This document shows, piece by piece, positions 1-5,743 of a stretch of DNA of 6,134 nt. The DNA lies in the NCBI GenBank assembly GCA_021787505.1, contig JAJYLU010000122.1, forward strand, positions 1 to 6,134. Direction: 5' to 3'. A program made the position numbers and the translations under genes. The notes under the pieces are model-generated. The model had not been told where the DNA came from and did no database searches. It was given only the letters and a program-made list of their open reading frames with translations. This DNA is from Nitrospirota bacterium (GTDB lineage: Bacteria; Nitrospirota; Thermodesulfovibrionia; Thermodesulfovibrionales; UBA6898). Each line of letters opens with the position of its first letter. The stretch's first letter is position 1.

Positions 1-49
1 TCTCGAGGCGACGTTTATAAGTAACCCCAAACAATACGCTCATCTTTGC

Positions 50-55
50 TACAAT
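50..55 (+). promoter_or_regulatory. Putative -10 box of the methyltransferase gene
   Basis: TACAAT matches the sigma-70 -10 consensus TATAAT at five of six positions. Only six bases separate it from the ATG at 62, so transcription would start at or next to the start codon. No convincing -35 hexamer lies 16-18 bases upstream; the best is CAAACA at 28-33, with three matches. Only 61 bases of upstream sequence are visible. The box is seen directly; its use as a promoter is inferred. Confidence 0.4.
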
Positions 56-61
56 AGCCGA

Positions 62-883
62 ATGGACAATCAATCCCTCAAGTCAAAGATGATCGAGACC
101 TTCAACGCGGTATCGGCAGGCTATGACAACCGTTCGCTCCGGTTTTTTTCCGAGAGCGCAAAATGCATGGCGCAATATCTGGATTCGCGCGACATCAGGC
201 GTATACTCGACGTGGCGACCGGCACCGGCAATCTTGCTCTCGAAATCGCCAGGACTTTCCCTGACACTCAGGTGACGGGGATCGATTTTTCAGCGGGCAT
301 GCTGGCGCAGGCCCGCGAAAAAGCAAAAGCGGAAGGTCTCGGGAATGCAGAATTCCTCGAAATGGACATGCATGAGATAGCGCTTCCGGACGGTCATTTC
401 GATGCGGCCGTCTGCGCCTTCGGCGTCTTCTTTGCCGAAGACATGGCGAAGCAGTTACGGCACATTGCGGACAAAATAAGGCCCGGAGGGAAAGTCGTCA
501 TTTCGTGTTTCTACCAAGATTCTTTTCAGCCCCTGGTCGAGATGCTTTCGGAACGGCTGGAGTTGTATGGGATCGAGAGGCCTCCTCTAAGGTGGAGACT
601 GATCGCAACTGAACCGAAATGTCAGGCGCTTTTTCGCGACGCAGGATTGGAGGAAATCCGTGTGGAACGGAAAGACCTCGGCTATTATCTGAAGGGTCCG
701 ACGGAGTGGTGGGACATCATCTGGAACGCGGGGTTCCGCAACCAGGTGAGTCAGCTCTCCCCGCAGGATTTGGAGAGGTTCAGAGAAGATCACATGGAGG
801 AAATCGGAATTCTTCGGACGCAAGATGGGATATGGCTCAATGTAAAGGTGCTGTATACCACCGGGATCAGGCCGGTGAGGTAG
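62..883 (+). CDS. Class I SAM-dependent methyltransferase (UbiE/Methyltransf_11-like), substrate unknown
   Basis: This 273-residue soluble protein should transfer a methyl group from S-adenosylmethionine. The Rossmann-fold motifs appear in order: glycine-rich motif I LDVATGTG at residues 49-56, the acidic ribose-binding end of strand 2 in GIDFS at 73-77 (Asp75), a motif II region with LPDGHFDAAVCAFGVFF around 108-124, and RPGGKVVIS at 140-148. The N-terminus (FNAVSAGYDNRS, residues 14-25) resembles the FNxxAxxYD opening of UbiE/COQ5-type enzymes. The C-terminal ~100 residues, with a WWDIIWNAGFR segment near 216-226, probably form the substrate cap and do not identify the substrate. ATG 62 is the first start codon in this frame, which is open to the window edge; Met10 (position 89) is an alternative. 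No Shine-Dalgarno precedes ATG 62. The fold is certain, but quinone methylation is not supported: the gene is alone here and lacks a clear UbiE signature. Confidence 0.9.
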   Translation: MDNQSLKSKMIETFNAVSAGYDNRSLRFFSESAKCMAQYLDSRDIRRILDVATGTGNLALEIARTFPDTQVTGIDFSAGMLAQAREKAKAEGLGNAEFLEMDMHEIALPDGHFDAAVCAFGVFFAEDMAKQLRHIADKIRPGGKVVISCFYQDSFQPLVEMLSERLELYGIERPPLRWRLIATEPKCQALFRDAGLEEIRVERKDLGYYLKGPTEWWDIIWNAGFRNQVSQLSPQDLERFREDHMEEIGILRTQDGIWLNVKVLYTTGIRPVR

Positions 884-1063
884 CCCGACATAGTAGCCGG
901 ACAAGAACGCTGAAAAAGTCTTGTAATGACGACATGATCATCCCTTTTCTCCACGTGACCGCAGTTTTCACGCCGGTGGCTCCCAGAAAAAGGCTGGCTG
1001 GCCTCCAGATAGGTCAGTAAGGTGTCGCGACAAGCCATTTTTCATCGCCCCTGCCCGGCTTTG

Positions 1064-1111
1064 TAAAACTTTGTTTAGAACTTTCCGAAATGGCAAGGTT
1101 GTAGAACTTTC
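1064..1111 (+). repeat. Short direct repeats upstream of hisH (TAGAACTTTC type)
   Basis: The 10-mer TAGAACTTTC occurs exactly at 1076-1085 and again at 1102-1111. A related copy, TAAAACTTTG, is at 1064-1073. Start-to-start spacing is 12 and 26 bases. They lie 43-90 bases before the putative -35 box of hisH, where an activator could bind. The repeats are seen directly. A regulatory role is inferred; chance repetition in AT-rich DNA is possible. Confidence 0.35.
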
Positions 1112-1153
1112 ATCTGTTTAGTTTCCGCAGTAATAGCACAAACGACTCGAAAT

Positions 1154-1183
1154 TTGACAATCCTCCCGCAGGGCAAGTAATTT
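1154..1183 (+). promoter_or_regulatory. Putative sigma-70 promoter of hisH
   Basis: A perfect -35 hexamer TTGACA (1154-1159) is followed after 18 bases by TAATTT (1178-1183), a weak -10 match with three of six consensus bases. The expected transcription start is about 1190-1191, which is the ATG itself. With no Shine-Dalgarno before hisH, this suggests a leaderless or nearly leaderless transcript. The -35 box is strong; the exact -10 is uncertain. Confidence 0.5.
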
Positions 1184-1190
1184 AAAAGAT

Positions 1191-1802
1191 ATGATCGCGA
1201 TAGTTGATTATGGAATGGGGAATCTGAGAAGCGTCGAAAAAGGCTTCAAGAAAGTCGGCGTCGAAGCGAAGGTGACGTCGAGTGCCAGGGAGATCGACGA
1301 CGCTTCAGCGGTCGTGCTGCCCGGTGTCGGAGCCTTCAGGGACTGCATAAGAAATCTTACCGACCTCTCGCTGACCGGGGCCATCGCCAAGGCGATACAG
1401 AAAGGCAAACCTTATCTCGGCATATGCCTCGGCCTTCAGGTGCTCTTCAGCGAATCCGAGGAGTTCGGCAGATGTACAGGGCTCGATATCCTGAGGGGGA
1501 AGGTCGTAAGGTTCCGGATCAGGGAGAAGGTCCCCCACATGGGATGGAACACCGTCAATGTCGTGAGAAGGCCCCCCATTTTCTCAGGCATTCCGGACAA
1601 CGCATACTTTTACTTCGTCCATTCCTTTTACGTGGTGCCGGACGACGAAGGCGTGGTCGCCGGTACGACCGATTACGGCATTTCTTTCACTTCGATGGTC
1701 TGGAAGGACAACGTCTTTGCGACCCAGTTTCATCCCGAAAAAAGCCAGGAGATGGGACTGAAGGTCCTTTCCGGCTTCGGGCAGTTCGTAAAAAAGTCCT
1801 GA
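1191..1802 (+). CDS. hisH: Imidazole glycerol phosphate synthase, glutamine amidotransferase subunit HisH
   Basis: HisH hydrolyses glutamine and passes the ammonia to its partner HisF. HisF converts PRFAR to imidazole glycerol phosphate and AICAR, linking histidine and purine synthesis in the cytoplasm. The 203-residue length is normal for bacterial HisH. The class I (triad) amidotransferase features are complete: MIAIVDYGMGNLRSV at the N-terminus, PGVGAF at 44-49 (oxyanion region), nucleophile Cys79 in GICLGLQ, and His181 and Glu183 in QFHPEKSQ. HisH-typical PHMGWN (115-120) and YFVHSFY (141-147) separate it from other amidotransferases. hisA and hisF are not adjacent, because the next gene is convergent, so HisF must be encoded elsewhere. 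A paralogue from surface-sugar synthesis (WbpH/WbpI type) cannot be fully excluded, but no sugar genes are nearby. ATG 1191 gives the canonical N-terminus despite lacking a Shine-Dalgarno. Confidence 0.96.
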   Translation: MIAIVDYGMGNLRSVEKGFKKVGVEAKVTSSAREIDDASAVVLPGVGAFRDCIRNLTDLSLTGAIAKAIQKGKPYLGICLGLQVLFSESEEFGRCTGLDILRGKVVRFRIREKVPHMGWNTVNVVRRPPIFSGIPDNAYFYFVHSFYVVPDDEGVVAGTTDYGISFTSMVWKDNVFATQFHPEKSQEMGLKVLSGFGQFVKKS

Positions 1803-1810
1803 CTCTGGAC
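1790..1810 (-). terminator. Weak candidate terminator of the UPF0182 transcript, inside the hisH 3' end
   Basis: Read on the minus strand after the UPF0182 stop, GTCC (1810-1807) can pair with GGAC (1799-1796) across a 7-nt loop. Six T residues follow (1795-1790). The layout matches an intrinsic terminator, but the stem has only four pairs. Overlapping alternatives, such as GGAC/GTCC at 1807-1810 and 1814-1817, compete with it. No plus-strand terminator for hisH is visible in the 33-nt gap. Confidence 0.25.
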
Positions 1811-1835
1811 ACAGTCCGAATCGGGATCGTGCCTC

Positions 1836-4532
1836 TCAGGGCTGCATCTTCCTGATCACTTCGCCCAGCTTCCGTATCTCCTCCCCGTAGAGAGCCCAGT
1901 CTCCCTCACGCTGCGCCTTCATAGCGCGGTCGAAATGCTCACGGGCCTGCGAGGCCAGACCCTTTTTCTCCGTCACCGCGGCAGGCCGCGCCACAGAAAC
2001 AGGCACAGTCTCATCCGATACCCTCACCTCCCCGAATATCCGCGAAAGCGCGGCATCGAGCGTCTCCTCCATCGCGATACGGTTTTCATAGGCGACGATC
2101 ACCCGCTTGAGTTCCGGTATCTTGCCGTTTTCGGCCCGGAGATAGAGCGGCTGGACATAGATGAGCGAATTCTCGATCGGGATCACAAGCAGCGTCCCCT
2201 GGATCACCTGCGAGCCGCGCTGGTCCCAGAGCGATATCTGCCGGGAGATGTCCGTGTCCTGGTTGATCCGCGCCACGATCTGTTTCGGCCCGTAAACGAG
2301 CCGGTCCTTCGGGAAACGGTAGACGATCATTTTTCCGTACTCTTCACCGTCGCTGCGTGCGACCATCCACGCCGACAGGTTGTCCTTCTTCTTTGGATTG
2401 AAGGGGAGCATAAGGATGAATTCCTCCTGCTTCTCGCCGGGGAGTTTCATGATCGTATAGTAGGACTCCATCACCTCTTTGCCTTCGGCCCCGAGGGCCG
2501 GAATCTCCCATTGGTCCTCGCGGTTGTAGAAGATCTGGGGGTCTTCCATGTGATACGTAGAGTAGACCCGCGACTGGATGTCGAAGATATTGAGGGGATA
2601 CCGTATATGCCGTTTCAGGTCGGCCGGCATCTCCGACAAAGGCCTGAGGGCCCCGGGGAAAACTGAAGCGATCGTCCTGATCAGCGGGTCTTTCCGGTCG
2701 GCTATGTAAAACATCATCGTCCCGTCGTAGGCATCGACCGTGATTTTGACGGAGTTCCTGATGTAATTCATTCTCCGTCCGACAGGCTGTGAGTAGGGGA
2801 ACCTGTCGCTCACCGTGTAGCCATCCAATATCCAGAAGAGCTTCCCGTCGCCGCTGATAACCATGTATGGGTCCGAGTCGATCATCAGAAACGGCATAGC
2901 CGCGCGTACCCGTTCGATTATGTTCCGGTGGAAAAGGACCTTGCTCTCCGGGGTGACGTCGTTCGACAGGAGGAGCTTCATCGACCGGAAATAGGCGGCG
3001 AATGCCAGCTTCTTCAAAAAAGAATCTATCTTCACCCCGCGCGTTCCCGAATACTCGGTAAAGACATTCTCCTCTCCCGATGGGTAATCGAACTCCTTCG
3101 ATTTCGTGTTCACAATCACGTACTCACTCGAGAGCCTGCCGAAATAGATCCCGGGGCGGGTAACCTTGATCGTCCCGAGAGACGAGACCGGCGGGATGTC
3201 TTTGATGAAGAGCACAGGCAGCCCTTCGGGGGTGACCTGATTCACCGGACCGAGCGTCAGTCCGTATCCGTGGGTAAAGGTCAGCGTCTCATTGATCCAG
3301 TTGCGGGTAGGGATGCTCTCGGTCGACAGCTCTCTCGGGGAGAGCATAGTCTGGCGGTATTCGCCGTTGATCATGTAACGGTCGTTTCCGACCGAGGAGA
3401 ACTCGTAGTAAGTGCGTATCTCTTGGATTTGGCTGAAGGTGTCCAACAGTGGGCGGTGGTCCCAAAGACGTATGTTCTTTATCGTCGCGCTGTTGTTCGT
3501 GATGTCGTTTCGGTTGAGTGAGGTGCTGCCGGAGATGTTCCGTTCTTCCGCCCCGTCAAGCCCGAACGCCTTGCGCGTGAAGGCGATATTATGCCTGATA
3601 TACGGGGTTTCCTTGACCAACTCGTTCGGCGCCACCACGAATTTCTGGAGGACCACCGGATAGACCGAGTTCCCGATGAAGGAGGCCACAACATACACTG
3701 CGACCCCGGACAGCAGGAGCAGCGTGCGCCTGAAGACCGCATTGGCTGCAAAGAGCGCCGACAGAACGAGGGCCAGGATGAGTTGCGCCTTCATGAAGGG
3801 GATCGCCGCATGCACGTCCGTATAGGTCGCGCCGGCGACATGGCCGTGCGAGGACCAGAGGATTGCATGCATCCCGATGTACGTCTTCCATGCCTCCACC
3901 GCGAGGATGATGCCGCCGATTATTGAAAGGTGCGCCGATGCGGTCCGTTCCGCAGCTATGCCCCGGCGCGTGAAGAATATCGCGGCCTTGACGAAGTAGA
4001 TCAGCGCAACGGCTGCGAGCGTCACCCAGAGGACAACGTTAAGAACATTCGCGATGATCTCCTGGGCTGGCAGCGAAAAGAGATAGAACGAGACGTCTTT
4101 TCCGAAGACAGGATCCCCGTATCCGGCCGTGGTCTGATGGAGATACGAGAGAAAGGTCATCCAGCTCCCGTTGAGCAGCGCGGCCGCAAAAAGTCCCGTC
4201 AGGACCGGCACGATGATCTTGGCCCATTCGATATGGCGGAGGAAATCCAGCTGCGGCACCGCCTGACCGTGCAGGGGGATCACCACCGCCCTGCCCTTCA
4301 TGGCCCGGAGCGCGACCCAGAGGTTTATATAAGGGAAGAGAAACCCGCCGAGCGCACCGCCGAGCGCCGACAGCGCCTGCGCCTGCACCCGCGTGTTGAA
4401 GATCTGCTCCATCCCCAGGTCCCTGAACCAGAGCCAGTCGATATACAGGGAGATAAACTCCGGCAGGGAAAGAAGCGCAAAGAGCAGGATGAGAAGAAAA
4501 AATATCAGACTCCCGAAAGTCCTCTTAGGCAT
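1836..4532 (-). CDS. UPF0182 (COG1615) family large integral membrane protein
   Basis: This 898-residue protein has the usual length and architecture of UPF0182, whose function is unknown. The N-terminal third has about seven hydrophobic segments, near residues 8-28, 52-76, 105-127, 158-184, 202-224, 245-265 and 270-292. A large, probably extracytoplasmic domain follows to the C-terminus. I recognise these family motifs: WFRDLG (35-40), GDPVFGKDVSFYLFSLP (139-155), PYIRHNIAFTRKAFGLD (310-326), NIRLWDHRPLL (353-363), WINETLTFTHGYG (412-424), EFDYPSG (480-486), PFLMIDSDPY (547-556), NYIRNSVK (589-596), DAYDG (600-604), HIRYP (642-646) and, near the end, the characteristic GDWALYG (877-883). The soluble part also has beta-rich stretches and many conserved aromatic and Asp residues. 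ATG 4532 is backed by a strong Shine-Dalgarno and starts just before helix 1. The gene is monocistronic in view, convergent with hisH and divergent from the TRIC gene. No interruption is visible. The family call is firm; no biochemical role can be given. Confidence 0.95.
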   Translation of the reverse strand: MPKRTFGSLIFFLLILLFALLSLPEFISLYIDWLWFRDLGMEQIFNTRVQAQALSALGGALGGFLFPYINLWVALRAMKGRAVVIPLHGQAVPQLDFLRHIEWAKIIVPVLTGLFAAALLNGSWMTFLSYLHQTTAGYGDPVFGKDVSFYLFSLPAQEIIANVLNVVLWVTLAAVALIYFVKAAIFFTRRGIAAERTASAHLSIIGGIILAVEAWKTYIGMHAILWSSHGHVAGATYTDVHAAIPFMKAQLILALVLSALFAANAVFRRTLLLLSGVAVYVVASFIGNSVYPVVLQKFVVAPNELVKETPYIRHNIAFTRKAFGLDGAEERNISGSTSLNRNDITNNSATIKNIRLWDHRPLLDTFSQIQEIRTYYEFSSVGNDRYMINGEYRQTMLSPRELSTESIPTRNWINETLTFTHGYGLTLGPVNQVTPEGLPVLFIKDIPPVSSLGTIKVTRPGIYFGRLSSEYVIVNTKSKEFDYPSGEENVFTEYSGTRGVKIDSFLKKLAFAAYFRSMKLLLSNDVTPESKVLFHRNIIERVRAAMPFLMIDSDPYMVISGDGKLFWILDGYTVSDRFPYSQPVGRRMNYIRNSVKITVDAYDGTMMFYIADRKDPLIRTIASVFPGALRPLSEMPADLKRHIRYPLNIFDIQSRVYSTYHMEDPQIFYNREDQWEIPALGAEGKEVMESYYTIMKLPGEKQEEFILMLPFNPKKKDNLSAWMVARSDGEEYGKMIVYRFPKDRLVYGPKQIVARINQDTDISRQISLWDQRGSQVIQGTLLVIPIENSLIYVQPLYLRAENGKIPELKRVIVAYENRIAMEETLDAALSRIFGEVRVSDETVPVSVARPAAVTEKKGLASQAREHFDRAMKAQREGDWALYGEEIRKLGEVIRKMQP

Positions 4533-4534
4533 CG

Positions 4535-4543
4535 ACCTCCTTT
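4535..4543 (-). promoter_or_regulatory. Strong Shine-Dalgarno of the UPF0182 gene
   Basis: On the minus strand AAAGGAGGT sits two bases before the ATG at 4532. It is a near-complete complement of the 16S rRNA tail and fixes the start. The spacing is short for so long an SD, but the core AGGAG still lies at a workable distance. Confidence 0.8.
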
Positions 4544-4572
4544 ATTTGCTTCGGACTGACGATGTGGAGGTT

Positions 4573-4601
4573 ATCTTAACACGTATCGCGGATTATGTGA
4601 A
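4573..4601 (-). promoter_or_regulatory. Putative sigma-70 promoter of the UPF0182 gene (extended -10)
   Basis: On the minus strand, TTCACA (4601-4596; five of six -35 matches) is followed after exactly 17 bases by TAAGAT (4578-4573; four of six -10 matches). The bases just before the -10 are TGT, giving an extended -10 (TGn). Transcription would start near 4566, leaving a leader of about 33 bases that contains the strong Shine-Dalgarno. This is the best-formed promoter in the window. The -35 lies in ATGTGAA (4595-4601), which has an inverted copy TTCACAT at 4638-4644. Confidence 0.6.
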
Positions 4602-4859
4602 CCCCATGGCACGCTTCGTGAAGGTCTCGTGGACAGATTCACATCTTTCAGTTGACAGAATCATTATTATGGAAAAGTCCGAAGCAAAGCGGCAATCCAA
4701 CAATCAAATATTTCAGTACAAATTTCCTGACAGCTTCTTCTTCACCCCAATTTCTTAAAGGAAGTGTTGATTAGTCCTCAAAGTACCCCGAATATCCCCT
4801 AGTTTCCCCCATCTTGATATCATCACAGCATAGTTATCATTCCTTGAAAAGGCAAAACA

Positions 4860-4877
4860 GTCTTGAAAGACGTCTTG
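4860..4877 (+). repeat. Palindrome and direct repeat touching the TRIC-gene promoter
   Basis: AAGACGTCTT (4867-4876) is a perfect 10-bp palindrome. GTCTTG also occurs twice, at 4860-4865 and 4872-4877, so the segment contains overlapping inverted and direct repeats. It abuts and slightly overlaps the putative -35 box, a common place for a repressor site. The symmetry is seen directly; operator function is inferred. Confidence 0.35.
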
Positions 4878-4903
4878 TTTTTAAAGCCGTAACGTAATAT
4901 TAT
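4875..4903 (+). promoter_or_regulatory. Putative promoter of the TRIC-family gene
   Basis: TTGTTT (4875-4880, three of six -35 matches) is separated by 17 bases from TATTAT (4898-4903, five of six -10 matches). The predicted start near 4910 would give a leader of about 38 bases containing the AGGTGA ribosome binding site. The -35 is weak, as expected for a promoter needing an activator or simply of modest strength. An overlapping TAATAT (4895-4900) is an alternative -10. Confidence 0.45.
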
Positions 4904-4937
4904 CTCTTTAGTGAAATTTTTTGGCCAGGACAAAGAC

Positions 4938-4943
4938 AGGTGA
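4938..4943 (+). promoter_or_regulatory. Shine-Dalgarno that decides the TRIC-gene start
   Basis: AGGTGA lies four bases before ATG 4948. The in-frame TTG at 4921 is preceded only by a T-rich tract with no such site. ATG 4948 also gives the N-terminus usual for the family, with the first helix starting at once. Confidence 0.7.
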
Positions 4944-4947
4944 TTTG

Positions 4948-5556
4948 ATGCTCTATTTTCTCGACCTGTTCGGAGTTGCGGTATTTGCCGTAACCGGCTC
5001 TCTGGCAGCCGGGAAGAAACAGATGGACCTTTTCGGAGTGGTAGTGCTGGCGCTCGCTACTGCACTCGGAGGAGGGACATTGAGAGACGTTATCCTTGGG
5101 GCCTATCCCGTCTTCTGGATTTCCGATCCGTCCTATGTCTTTGTCGGGACGGCAGTGGCCATTTCGATATTCGTTCTCGCCAGGTTTCTCCGCCCTCCGG
5201 CAAAGGCACTCAAGTTCGCTGACGCGTTTGGGTTGGCGATCTTTACCATAATCGGAACCGACAAGGCAATCTCTCTTGGTGTCGCCGGCTCTATTTCCGT
5301 AATCATGGGGGTTATGACCGGTGTTGCCGGCGGGATTATCAGAGATATGCTCTCAGGCGAGATTCCGCTGGTTCTTAAGGCCGAGATTTACGCGACCGCT
5401 TCCCTCTGCGGGGCCATTATCTTTGCCGTCTTCACGACCTATTTCCCTTCCATGCCGTTGCCCGCACCCGCTGCGATCACAGCGGTCCTTGCCCTCAGAC
5501 TTGCCGCGATTCACTGGAATCTTTCGCTCCCGGTTTTTCCATCCGCAAAAAAATGA
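4948..5556 (+). CDS. TRIC/UPF0126-family membrane protein (YicG/YadS-like), probable cation channel
   Basis: The 202-residue protein is almost entirely hydrophobic, with about seven helices in the inner membrane (near residues 2-22, 27-46, 60-80, 92-109, 112-133, 148-167 and 171-191). It shows the internal duplication of the family, once called UPF0126 and now grouped with trimeric intracellular cation channels. In the first half, DLFGVAVFAVTGSLAA (6-21) leads to GGGTLRD (41-47). In the second, DAFGLAIFTIIGTDKA (92-107) leads to GGIIRD (128-133), followed by SGEIPLVL (136-143). The paired GG-x-x-RD kinks lie where the pore is in known prokaryotic TRIC structures. The IHWNLSLP tail (188-195) also fits, and length matches E. 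coli YicG/YadS (about 205). Some prokaryotic relatives conduct K+ or Na+; others have been suggested to move amino acids, so the substrate is uncertain. The gene appears monocistronic. A 211-residue form from TTG 4921 is less likely. Confidence 0.93.
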   Translation: MLYFLDLFGVAVFAVTGSLAAGKKQMDLFGVVVLALATALGGGTLRDVILGAYPVFWISDPSYVFVGTAVAISIFVLARFLRPPAKALKFADAFGLAIFTIIGTDKAISLGVAGSISVIMGVMTGVAGGIIRDMLSGEIPLVLKAEIYATASLCGAIIFAVFTTYFPSMPLPAPAAITAVLALRLAAIHWNLSLPVFPSAKK

Positions 5557-5718
5557 ATTCTCAGGTTTGGCTGCTTTTGGGTTTCCCGGTTTCATACGCA
5601 GTCTTCTGCAACAACAAAAAGTGAGATCAGACATGAGTAGAATAATCGTTGAGGCGGTCGCGTGCCGGGGCTTATGCGGCCGCTGACGCTTCCGGGATTG
5701 GCTGATTACTTTCAGCGG

Positions 5719-5733
5719 GCTTCGCGGCGAAGC
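5719..5733. other. Perfect small hairpin downstream of panD
   Basis: GCTTCG (5719-5724) and CGAAGC (5728-5733) form a six-pair stem with a 3-nt loop, starting 11 bases past the panD stop on its strand. Flanking CAGC (5713-5716) and GCTG near 5739-5742 could extend the fold. Neither strand has a following T-tract, so it is not a classical intrinsic terminator. It may protect the panD 3' end or cause pausing. The rest of the gap 5557-5743 shows only weak hairpins such as GCAG/CTGC at 5598-5609. Confidence 0.35.
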
Positions 5734-5743
5734 AGACAGGCTG

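Larger units (their letters stand above)
884..1190 (+). other. Noncoding gap between the methyltransferase gene and hisH
   Basis: These 307 bases show no credible gene on either strand. Near its left end is an imperfect hairpin, ACAAGA at 901-906 pairing with TCTTGT at 919-924 across a 12-nt loop. It has no following T-tract, so it is not a convincing terminator for the upstream gene. An 8-bp palindrome ATGATCAT lies at 934-941. ACAAGCC near 1030 can pair with GGCTT(T)GT near 1057-1064 with one bulge. The right third becomes AT-rich and holds short direct repeats and the hisH promoter. I see no histidine-rich leader peptide, T-box or other attenuator ahead of hisH. Confidence 0.6.
4533..4947. 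other. Divergent intergenic region between the UPF0182 and TRIC-family genes
   Basis: This 415-base AT-richer gap holds a minus-strand promoter near its left end and a plus-strand promoter with a palindrome near its right end. The middle (about 4605-4855) shows no convincing gene, RNA or terminator. A plus-strand TTGACA at 4652-4657 has no -10 at a usable distance. A 29-codon open frame starting at ATG 4669 lacks a ribosome binding site and resembles no protein I know. The length leaves room for regulator sites serving both genes. Confidence 0.6.

Noticed and set aside
901..924. Hairpin ACAAGA/TCTTGT as terminator of the methyltransferase gene
   Set aside because: The 12-nt loop, AT-rich stem and lack of a T-tract make it too weak to call.
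790..1038. 82-codon minus-strand open frame across the methyltransferase 3' end and the following gap
   Set aside because: It is antisense to a solid gene for over a third of its length, has a cysteine/arginine/histidine-rich non-family sequence, and no clear ribosome binding site. The gap part might be an old repeat or gene remnant, but nothing in the sequence proves it.
1935..4559. Long plus-strand open frames opposite the UPF0182 gene, including 209- and 243-codon frames
   Set aside because: They are rich in Arg, His, Glu and Asp, as expected for the complement of a GC-rich membrane-protein gene, and carry no family motifs. The minus-strand frame is the true gene.
4595..4644. Inverted repeat ATGTGAA/TTCACAT around the UPF0182 -35, resembling CRP half-sites
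   Set aside because: The half-sites are 36 bases apart, while CRP-type sites need about 6. One half is explained by the -35 box, so chance is the simplest reading.
4669..4758. 29-codon plus-strand open frame starting at ATG 4669
   Set aside because: No Shine-Dalgarno and no recognisable sequence. It is only the tail of a longer open frame that is antisense to the UPF0182 start.
5634..5687. 17-codon open frame with a CRGLC motif after the TRIC gene
   Set aside because: A Cys-x3-Cys pair in so short a peptide without a ribosome binding site is not evidence of a gene or zinc site.
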